DNA of 33,137 nt from Paracoccaceae bacterium (GTDB lineage Bacteria > Pseudomonadota > Alphaproteobacteria > Rhodobacterales > Rhodobacteraceae). A model generated the notes under the pieces. It was not told the origin of the DNA. It saw only the letters and a program-made list of their open reading frames with translations, and searched no databases. Location: contig JAQWUC010000051.1 of NCBI GenBank assembly GCA_029242355.1, positions 1 through 33,137 on the forward strand, given 5' to 3'. Positions 27,113 through 33,137 of the stretch are shown here, in pieces; the first letter of the stretch is position 1, and each line of letters opens with the position of its first letter. The position numbers were made by a program, and so were the translations under genes.

Positions 27113-27774
27113 GTTTTATGGTTCCGTCCGATTTTGTTATGTAGGATAAACGTTGTGTCTGAACCTCCAGCCCTAAATTTACTGCCTACCCATTCACCAT
27201 TATTATCATAAAATAAGTTAATATTGAGATCGCCACTTACTGCCCATTTTGTTGCAGTTATTGTCCCTTTGGGTGTATTCAGTTCCTCATCACCAATCTT
27301 GGCACACTTTACATTAAGGGGTTTTCCATTCTGTGTGCTTATCCATATATTTCGTTTTAAAAAATCTGGGGTAAAGTAACTTGTGGTTGCCGGATTTCCT
27401 TTTATAGTTCCTGAGAAAGCTGATCCATTGATTTCAAATCCTTCTATCGTTCTTTTAACATTTGCGTATTCACGTTTTTTACCAACTAGAACCTCTGATT
27501 TAATGGACAGAAGTTCTTTGTTTTCCCATATTTCTTGACATTTAAGTGAATACGAGAAAAATTTTATGCCTAAAAGCGACACATCAATTTTTACATCTAC
27601 CTTTACTATTAAATTGCTACCGTTTCTTATCAAGTTTACGCTTGAGTACCCAACGTTAATATCTCGCCAAACGATATTAAAGACTGTGCCTGAATTTTTA
27701 GCGGCAAGGAGTATCGCAGGACTAACTGAAAATCCGAAGCTCGTTACACCAATAAGGAACTGCCTCCGGTACAT
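27097..27774 (-). CDS. DUF6134-like protein with Tat-type signal
   Basis: 225 aa. It opens MYRRQFLIGVTSFGFSVSPA, a twin-arginine (RRxFL) signal with a short hydrophobic core ending at about residue 25, so the protein is probably exported folded or anchored. The mature part is beta-rich (FNIVWRDINVGYSSVNL, SLLGIKFFSYSLKCQEIW, GDLNINLFYDNNGEWVGSKF), resembling the DUF6134/DUF3108-like beta-sheet family. Function is unknown. It starts 3 bases after the chrR stop and overlaps the SDR gene by 16 bases, so it is clearly co-transcribed with both. Confidence 0.72.
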   Translation of the reverse strand: MYRRQFLIGVTSFGFSVSPAILLAAKNSGTVFNIVWRDINVGYSSVNLIRNGSNLIVKVDVKIDVSLLGIKFFSYSLKCQEIWENKELLSIKSEVLVGKKREYANVKRTIEGFEINGSAFSGTIKGNPATTSYFTPDFLKRNIWISTQNGKPLNVKCAKIGDEELNTPKGTITATKWAVSGDLNINLFYDNNGEWVGSKFRAGGSDTTFILHNKIGRNHKTWTQS

Positions 27775-27777
27775 TTT

Positions 27778-28422
27778 TTAACTTAATAAATTGAAAGCTC
27801 TGGTAAATCTGCCTGTAAATTTTACTTTTCCTGACATTATTACCAGGCAAATACACGGTTCATTGCCAATTATAGATGGGTTGTGAGTATGTGTTTCATC
27901 AGCCACTGAGACATCGCCTGCCTGCAAAACGTTGTTACCGTCTTGCAAAGCACCAGATAAAACGAGGGTAGCTTCTTCTCCCTCATGAGTATGTTGAAAA
28001 ATTTTTGCGCCTGCCTCAGCCTTGAGGAGACTAATTTTTTCTCCATCGCGGTCCGATATTTCATAATCACTAATACCTGGAAGACGGAAACGCCATTGAA
28101 TCTGCTCGCTTGTTTTACCGATAAGATTATTAAACATATTTGGCATTACTCCCCCAATTATATTAGGAGCCAGAGCTACGCCTTCTTTTAAATCTTGTTC
28201 AGCAGCTTTTTTTAATACACTTTCCGTTGTTATAGATTCTAGTTCCGCCGAAGCATGGGTTTCGTTTAATAGCTCGCCAGCAATGCTTTCTAGAAGCTCG
28301 ACTTTGCTTCGACAACTTGGACAATAATGTAAGTGACCTTTGACAAAAATATCCATTCCTTCGGATATAGAACCGTTTGTGTAAAGCTCTATGATTTCGT
28401 CACTAGGATGCGTGTTCGTCAT
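27778..28422 (-). CDS. chrR: ChrR-family zinc anti-sigma factor
   Basis: 214 aa from ATG 28422, which has AGGTG eight bases before it. The frame is open to a GTG at 28500, but that extension is unlike ChrR. The N-terminal anti-sigma zinc site matches R. sphaeroides ChrR (His6, His31, Cys35, Cys38): here His5, His30, Cys34 and Cys37 (KGHLHYCPSC). The C-terminal cupin site (H141, H143, E147, H177 there) is His144, His146, Glu150, and His180 (HTHEGEE...ETHTH). ChrR holds RpoE inactive until singlet oxygen or peroxides trigger its loss. All ligands are intact, yet no sigma factor gene adjoins it, which is unusual. Confidence 0.92.
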   Translation of the reverse strand: MTNTHPSDEIIELYTNGSISEGMDIFVKGHLHYCPSCRSKVELLESIAGELLNETHASAELESITTESVLKKAAEQDLKEGVALAPNIIGGVMPNMFNNLIGKTSEQIQWRFRLPGISDYEISDRDGEKISLLKAEAGAKIFQHTHEGEEATLVLSGALQDGNNVLQAGDVSVADETHTHNPSIIGNEPCICLVIMSGKVKFTGRFTRAFNLLS

Positions 28423-28779
28423 TAATTTACACCTATGTTTGGATTTTTCATATAAAACTTTTATCCCTTGACGATATAGTACTTTTTTATTTTTAGTCAC
28501 TAAAAATTTTACAAATAATATATTTTGTTGATTGGAGTGAAAGAATTTTGCTTTCTAGCATTGTTAAGATGGTTTCTTTGACTATGAGATATAATTAATT
28601 TTTGAAATACATTTAAATAAAAATTATTCTAATTACCTTACTAAACAATAAAATTTGAGGTAAGGCTACATTGGCGGTAAGTTAATTTAAGTGTAAATTC
28701 GGTCTACGAAAGTAATAATGTTGATTAGTTGAATGTTTTGAGAAACTAAAAAACTTGGCAAATAGAATAGGAAATATGG
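28423..28779. other. Intergenic region between divergent chrR and cysK, no sigma gene
   Basis: 357 bases. I read the minus strand upstream of chrR in its own frame and reached a TAG just beyond 28550. Nothing resembling ECF sigma region 2 or 4 was seen, nor was a TGATC-type RpoE -35 box. The only structure noted is CCTTAC...GTAAGG (about 28637-28664), a 6-bp inverted repeat with an 18-base AT-rich loop. Promoters for both neighbours must lie here, but I could not single one out confidently. Confidence 0.4.
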
Positions 28780-29808
28780 ATGATAAAAAGTTTTTCGGAA
28801 TTAGTTGGAAACACACCTCTTATTCGGCTTAACAAGCTTTCTGATAGTTCAGGTTGTGAAATTTTTGGAAAAGCCGAGTTTCTAAATCCTGGAAATTCCG
28901 TTAAGGACCGAGCTGCTCTTTCGATAATTAGTGAAGCGATTGCGTCTGGTGTATTGACTGAGAATGGCACGATTGTTGAGGGAACAGCTGGAAATACAGG
29001 AATTGGCTTAACACTTATTGGAGCATCAATGGGTTTCCAAACAATCGTGGTTATACCGGAAACGCAAACTCAGGAAAAAAAGGATACACTGAAAAATGTT
29101 GGAGCTCACTTGATAGAGGTTCCCGCAGTCCCTTATTCCAATCCAAATAATTATATTAGATATTCTGAGCGTCTTGCGAAAGAGTTAAATTCCACTTTAC
29201 CGGGGGGCGCTTTTTGGGCAAATCAATTTGATAATCTTGCAAACCAAAATGCACATGTGAATACAACTGCTCCAGAAATATATGCGCAGACAGAGGGTAA
29301 AGTTGACGCTTTTATCTGTTCCGTTGGCACTGGTGGAACTTTGAGTGGAGTCTCTAAAGGGTTAAGGGCATTGAAACCAAAAGTAAAAATAGCTCTCGTT
29401 GATCCGTTTGGGTCAGCTCTCTATAATTATTTTACTGAAGGAAAATTACGTTCTGAGGGAAGCTCCATTTCAGAAGGTATTGGTCAAGGTCGAATTACTA
29501 GAAATCTTCAAGGCCTTGCAGTTGATGCTTCTTTTCGTGCTTCTGATGATGAAGCTTTGAATTTTATTTATGATCTCCTTTACAATGAGGGTGTATCAGT
29601 TGGTCTATCGGCTGGAATTAATATGGTTGGTGCATTTAAATTGGCCCAGACATTGGATAAAGGCAGTACTATAGTAACGATTTTATGTGACCATGGAATG
29701 CGGTATCAGTCAAAAATATTTAATTATGAATTTCTTAAAAAAAGCGCATTGCCGATCCCTCCCTGGATGAAGAATAATGATATTAACATACCGAACGTAA
29801 TGCAATAA
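28780..29808 (+). CDS. cysK: Cysteine synthase A (O-acetylserine sulfhydrylase)
   Basis: 342 aa fold-type II PLP enzyme making cysteine from O-acetylserine and sulfide. The PLP lysine is Lys42 in NPGNSVKDRAA, the substrate loop is EGTAGNTGIG at 67-76 (commonly EPTSGNTGIG), and the phosphate-binding loop is SVGTGGTLSG. The C-terminus (YNYFTEGKLRSEGSSISEGIGQGRIT) is that of the longer proteobacterial cysteine synthase type. A cystathionine beta-synthase activity is less likely but not excluded. AGGAA lies upstream of ATG 28780. It has no cys-operon neighbours. Confidence 0.92.
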   Translation: MIKSFSELVGNTPLIRLNKLSDSSGCEIFGKAEFLNPGNSVKDRAALSIISEAIASGVLTENGTIVEGTAGNTGIGLTLIGASMGFQTIVVIPETQTQEKKDTLKNVGAHLIEVPAVPYSNPNNYIRYSERLAKELNSTLPGGAFWANQFDNLANQNAHVNTTAPEIYAQTEGKVDAFICSVGTGGTLSGVSKGLRALKPKVKIALVDPFGSALYNYFTEGKLRSEGSSISEGIGQGRITRNLQGLAVDASFRASDDEALNFIYDLLYNEGVSVGLSAGINMVGAFKLAQTLDKGSTIVTILCDHGMRYQSKIFNYEFLKKSALPIPPWMKNNDINIPNVMQ

Positions 29809-29842
29809 TTGTAAAAGAAATGTCGATTATAAAGGGTAAATA

Positions 29843-32239
29843 ATGATGTATAGAGGCTTTATAAATTTTTGTATGGCAAACACCTTTCTTTTAATGACAA
29901 TAGTCATTGCGGTGAATCCGGTAAAAGCGCAAAACGTTGAAACTACTGAGCTGATTGCTAAGTGGGAACGGTTAGCGTCGAGAGCTGACGAAGTTCTCGA
30001 ACGATCACAAGCTTCCAATGATACGTTAAAAATTATACTTTCTGACTTACTAAAGCAGCGTAAAGAAGTTTATCAACGCCAAGTTTCTAGTGAGATAACA
30101 ATCTCGAATCTGTCTGAAGAATTAGAAGCACTCGGAGCACCTCCAACCGAGGGTTCCTTTGAAAACTTAACTATAAGCGATAGACGTAACGATCTAAATA
30201 ATCTTATTGAGGCGGCAACCGTACCATTTGTGATTTCTAGTAGTATGTTAAAGAGAACAGATTTTCTTATTGAAAAGACAAATACCATACTAAGAGGCCG
30301 ACTTACTCAAAAACTATTTGGTTTTGGCGCAACACCGTTTGATAGTGCTCTGTGGATTCCTGCCTTCAAAGATCTTATTGGGTTTTTTAGTCGGATGGGA
30401 AGAGAAACTACAGATGTTCTAAAGAGTGATACCCAAAGAACTTTGTTCCTTCAAAAAATTCCAGTGATGGCGGTTCTATTACTTGGTTCGATATTGCTAC
30501 TGTCAATATTCGTCAAAGGTGTTTTTTATGATGCTTTTAATTTTATAACGGACTCTCAATCTAGGTTGGTTGGGCCTGCGATAGGAGTATTTTTGAGTTC
30601 TCTTAGTCATTTGGCATTACTTTTTGCTATGTTATCTATAATTCAAGCTTTAAAATTTTCTGGCTTATTTGGTTTTAACGGAATGGCTGTGGTTAATTCA
30701 CTTGTTCCGGTAGCGCTAACATTGGTTTGCTCTCGATGGCTTTCAGAAAATCTATGTCATGATAAGCTTGGACTGCAAAAATTGGGTGGTTTGCTTGTGA
30801 GTAATCCTGTAAATGGGGCACGTCTCATTAATTGGTTAGGGTTTGTTTTTGCAATAACTATTTTTTCTAACAAATTAGCTATAGCGGGTTCTTGGAGTGT
30901 TGGGACTCAAGCGATTTTGAATTTTCCACTACTTTTTGTAGAAAGTTTATTATTATTTAAATTGTTTGGACTGCTTAGAAGTGACCCTCTTTTACTTGAT
31001 GAACAGAAAAAATACGAAGGTAGCCAGATAAAATTTCAATTGCCGACGCAGTTGCAAAATTTTTTACGCTTACTAATTTTAATATCGCCTATTCTTGCTG
31101 CAGCCGGTTATCTTTACGCAGCTCAAAAATTAATAAACCCAATTATTCTTACTCTTGCTTTAGTAAGCTTTAGCTCAATTATTTTTGTAATACTCAACAG
31201 TATTTTTGACGTTATATCTGAGCCTTCTGAGGAATCGGTGGAACCTCTTTCACGATCTGGGTGGGCCCTTATCCCGGTATTATTGGTAATTCTTATTATT
31301 GGTATAAATGTACCTATCATCGCTTTAATTTGGGGTGCTCAGGGCTCTGATATTCACGAAATTTGGTTACGTCTTAATGAGGGGATACCCCTAGGTTCTG
31401 CTCGGATTACATTACCTGGGCTTATTTCATTAGTGGTTATTTTCTGTTTTGGTTTTGGTCTTACTCGGTTCATCCAGCGTGTCCTACGGACTAATGTATT
31501 ACCTAAGACGACACTTGATAGCGGTGGACGAAATGCACTTGTCTCTGGTGTGGGTTATTCAGGCATCATTTTATCTACCATGATTGCTATTTCTTCCACT
31601 GGCTTGAATCTATCCTCACTAGCAATTGTTGCTGGGGCATTATCGGTTGGCTTAGGTTTTGGTCTTCAGACAATTGTTTCAAATTTTGTTTCAGGTGTAA
31701 TTTTATTAATTGAACGACCGATTAAAGAGGGTGACTGGATAGAGGTAGCTGGTTTTTCTGGTACGGTTCGAAAAATCTCCGTGAGATCAACTCAAATTCA
31801 AACATTTGATAGAGGAACTGTTATAGTTCCAAATTCTGAGTTGATTTCTGGTTCCGTTCTAAATTATACGCATAGTAATTCTATGGGGCGAGTACGAGTA
31901 CCGGTAGGCGTGGCGTATGGAACAGATCCGCGTAAAGTAGAAACTATTCTTCTTGGGATAGCAGAAAATCATCCTCAAGTGCTGAAAGACCCGGGGCCAT
32001 CTATTGTTTTCATGGGGTTTGGTACGGATTCCATTGATTTCGAAATAAGAGCTTTTATGAAAGACGTTGGTTATGTTCTAGCTATAAAGTCGGAAATGAA
32101 TTACGAAATTACTGAAGCATTCAATAAAGAAGGAATTGAAATACCTTTTGCTCAACGGGATATCAATATTAAAAACTTTGAGTCTTTGAAGAATGAATTT
32201 AGTAGTAATTTGGATAAAGAAAAAGGGAATAAGAAATGA
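29843..32239 (+). CDS. Large MscS-family mechanosensitive channel with DUF3772 domain
   Basis: 798 aa. Signal peptide in about residues 1-29 (FLLMTIVIAVNPVKAQN), a periplasmic helical DUF3772-type region (30 to about 200), roughly ten hydrophobic helices, then the MscS pore and beta domain. GALSVGLGFGLQTIVSNFVSG (about 597-617) is the pore-lining helix, and LLIERPIKEGDWIEVAGFSGTVRKISVRST the beta domain. The C-terminal cage contains VPVGVAYGTDPRKVE and ends EIPFAQRDINIKN. It releases solutes on hypo-osmotic shock in the inner membrane. The last four bases overlap the next gene's ATG (32236-32239). Confidence 0.92.
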   Translation: MMYRGFINFCMANTFLLMTIVIAVNPVKAQNVETTELIAKWERLASRADEVLERSQASNDTLKIILSDLLKQRKEVYQRQVSSEITISNLSEELEALGAPPTEGSFENLTISDRRNDLNNLIEAATVPFVISSSMLKRTDFLIEKTNTILRGRLTQKLFGFGATPFDSALWIPAFKDLIGFFSRMGRETTDVLKSDTQRTLFLQKIPVMAVLLLGSILLLSIFVKGVFYDAFNFITDSQSRLVGPAIGVFLSSLSHLALLFAMLSIIQALKFSGLFGFNGMAVVNSLVPVALTLVCSRWLSENLCHDKLGLQKLGGLLVSNPVNGARLINWLGFVFAITIFSNKLAIAGSWSVGTQAILNFPLLFVESLLLFKLFGLLRSDPLLLDEQKKYEGSQIKFQLPTQLQNFLRLLILISPILAAAGYLYAAQKLINPIILTLALVSFSSIIFVILNSIFDVISEPSEESVEPLSRSGWALIPVLLVILIIGINVPIIALIWGAQGSDIHEIWLRLNEGIPLGSARITLPGLISLVVIFCFGFGLTRFIQRVLRTNVLPKTTLDSGGRNALVSGVGYSGIILSTMIAISSTGLNLSSLAIVAGALSVGLGFGLQTIVSNFVSGVILLIERPIKEGDWIEVAGFSGTVRKISVRSTQIQTFDRGTVIVPNSELISGSVLNYTHSNSMGRVRVPVGVAYGTDPRKVETILLGIAENHPQVLKDPGPSIVFMGFGTDSIDFEIRAFMKDVGYVLAIKSEMNYEITEAFNKEGIEIPFAQRDINIKNFESLKNEFSSNLDKEKGNKK

Positions 32240-32955
32240 CAGAGTTGCTCTTTAGAAATGATGCTTATTTAAAATCTGCCGTTGGATCGGTTATTTTGGT
32301 GTCTGATCAGAGTGGAATAGTTTTTGATAAGTCGGTTTTTTATCCAAATAGCGGTGGTCAAGCAGGTGATATAGGAGAAATCACTTGGTTTGATGGTAAT
32401 TGCTGTCCTATCAACAATACAGTTAAGACTGATGATGGTAGTGTGATGTTAATGGCTTCCGAAGGGGCAAAGCTCCCAGCCGTCGGGACGGCTTGCCAGC
32501 AAATTCTAAATTGGGAGAAACGGTATAGGCACATGCGAATGCACACAGCACTGCATTTGCTTTCAGTTGTTATACCGCTCCCTGTGACAGGCGGACAAAT
32601 TACATCTGAAAAAGGTCGCTTGGATTTTGATATGCCTGATGCTCCAGAAGACAAACAATTGCTTGAGGATCAATTAAACAATCTGATCGCCGGAGATTAT
32701 TCTGTTACTACAAGTTGGATTTCTGATAGCGAACTTATGGAGAACCCCGGTTTAGTGAAAACTATGAGCGTGAAACCTCCCATCGGTACTGGCAAGGTTC
32801 GATTAGTAAAAATTGCCAATGATAGTCAAATTATTGATTTACAACCTTGCGGTGGAACCCACGTGCAAAGAACTTCAGAAATTGGCCCAATTACCTTTGG
32901 AAAGATAGAAAAGAAGGGTCGTCAAAATAGGCGAGTTTCGATACGACTTTCTTAG
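32236..32955 (+). CDS. alaX: AlaX-type alanyl-tRNA editing hydrolase
   Basis: 239 aa free-standing editing domain that hydrolyses Ser-tRNA(Ala) or Gly-tRNA(Ala). The N-terminal beta-barrel has VFYPNSGGQAGDIGEI. The zinc ligands are His103 and His107 (MHTALHLLS) and Cys205 and His209 (CGGTHVQ), all present. There is no aminoacylation domain, and the length fits a stand-alone AlaX protein rather than a fragment of AlaS. It is coupled to the channel gene by ATGA and lies just upstream of tRNA-Ser(GGA). Confidence 0.92.
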   Translation: MTELLFRNDAYLKSAVGSVILVSDQSGIVFDKSVFYPNSGGQAGDIGEITWFDGNCCPINNTVKTDDGSVMLMASEGAKLPAVGTACQQILNWEKRYRHMRMHTALHLLSVVIPLPVTGGQITSEKGRLDFDMPDAPEDKQLLEDQLNNLIAGDYSVTTSWISDSELMENPGLVKTMSVKPPIGTGKVRLVKIANDSQIIDLQPCGGTHVQRTSEIGPITFGKIEKKGRQNRRVSIRLS

Positions 32956-32973
32956 GAACGGGGTAAGTAGTTC

Positions 32974-33001
32974 TTGATCTTAGCTACACCATGGGTATAG
33001 T
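32974..33001 (+). promoter_or_regulatory. Predicted promoter of tRNA-Ser
   Basis: TTGATC (32974-32979) and TATAGT (32996-33001) are 16 bases apart. Start of transcription would fall at about 33008, five bases before the mature tRNA. Position and quality fit a stable-RNA promoter. Confidence 0.5.
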
Positions 33002-33012
33002 CCGTACAAAAC

Positions 33013-33102
33013 GGAGAGGTGGCAGAGTGGTCGAATGCGCACGCTTGGAAAGCGTGTGGGCGGGCAACCGTCCCCAGGGTTCGAATCCCTGTCTCTCCGC
33101 CA
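33013..33102 (+). tRNA. tRNA-Ser (anticodon GGA)
   Basis: Class II tRNA of 90 bases with encoded CCA (33100-33102). The acceptor stem GGAGAGG (33013-33019) pairs with TCTCTCC (33092-33098), discriminator G33099. Anticodon stem CACGC/GCGTG (33040-33044/33052-33056) encloses the loop TTGGAAA with anticodon GGA at 33047-33049, reading UCC and UCU. The long variable arm (GGGCGG-loop-CCGTCCC type) and T-arm GGTTCGAATCC confirm serine identity. Confidence 0.98.
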
Positions 33103-33137
33103 CCATATCCTTACCATCTCTGTTGCCGGTATTTCTG

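Noticed and set aside
28423-28500. N-terminal extension of ChrR or remnant of an upstream sigma factor
   Set aside because: The ribosome site and the His5/His30/Cys34/Cys37 spacing fit the start at 28422. The extension (KVLYRQGIKVLYEKSKH) shows no sigma region 4 pattern and an in-frame TAG lies a little upstream.
32236-32955. Truncated alanyl-tRNA synthetase
   Set aside because: It has its own start, normal AlaX length, a complete zinc site and no trace of the aminoacylation domain upstream.

Overview
The window reads as a chromosomal segment of an AT-rich, free-living alphaproteobacterium, most likely a marine planktonic lineage of the Rhodobacterales or SAR116 type. I cannot place it more precisely by eye. 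Support comes from the Ccm (system I) cytochrome c maturation genes next to an aconitase, the divergent purD/xseA pair, an adrenodoxin-type ferredoxin, a ChrR-type anti-sigma factor with its lipid-gene satellite cluster, a crotonyl-CoA carboxylase/reductase, and short intergenic gaps. I see no transposase, integrase, phage gene, CRISPR array or rRNA.

Layout. (1) 70-1589: a translationally coupled ytoQ/CIA30 pair and a small lipoprotein that appears to start with ATT. (2) 1624-5783: lepA, rpmB and meaB on the minus strand, then a DUF3108 envelope protein on plus. (3) 5786-6096: a decayed, frameshifted 3' end of an error-prone DNA polymerase gene (dnaE2/imuC), in what otherwise looks like an empty gap. 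(4) 6216-11229: ferredoxin, purD, xseA, ftsY and yciB. (5) 11237-17005, minus strand: acnB followed by ccmA-B-C-D-G. The ccm genes overlap by 1 to 4 bases at most junctions, and the 51-codon ccmD lies between ccmC and ccmG. (6) 17327-20038: two cysteine-rich proteins of unknown function (DUF2182 membrane protein, DUF1326) followed by crotonyl-CoA carboxylase/reductase. (7) 20185-21411: a class-V PLP enzyme.

(8) 21626-28422 is the most interesting block. On plus are a FAD amine-oxidase-like protein, DUF1365, a CFA-synthase-like methyltransferase and a GPH/MFS transporter. Converging on minus are chrR, a Tat-exported DUF6134 protein and an SDR. These families resemble the RpoE-ChrR singlet-oxygen regulon of Rhodobacter sphaeroides, whose lipid enzymes make methylated furan fatty acids. 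Here chrR is intact at all expected zinc and cupin ligand positions, yet no rpoE lies beside it. (9) 28780-33102: cysK, a large DUF3772/MscS channel, an AlaX-type alanyl-tRNA editing protein coupled to it, and tRNA-Ser(GGA).

Together the window covers translation (LepA, L28, AlaX, tRNA-Ser), protein targeting (FtsY), respiration (Ccm, AcnB, ferredoxin), C2/C3 assimilation (Ccr, with MeaB as a possible mutase chaperone), osmotic protection (MscS) and a probable photo-oxidative stress and lipid-modification island. Several genes use TTG or GTG starts with clear Shine-Dalgarno sequences.
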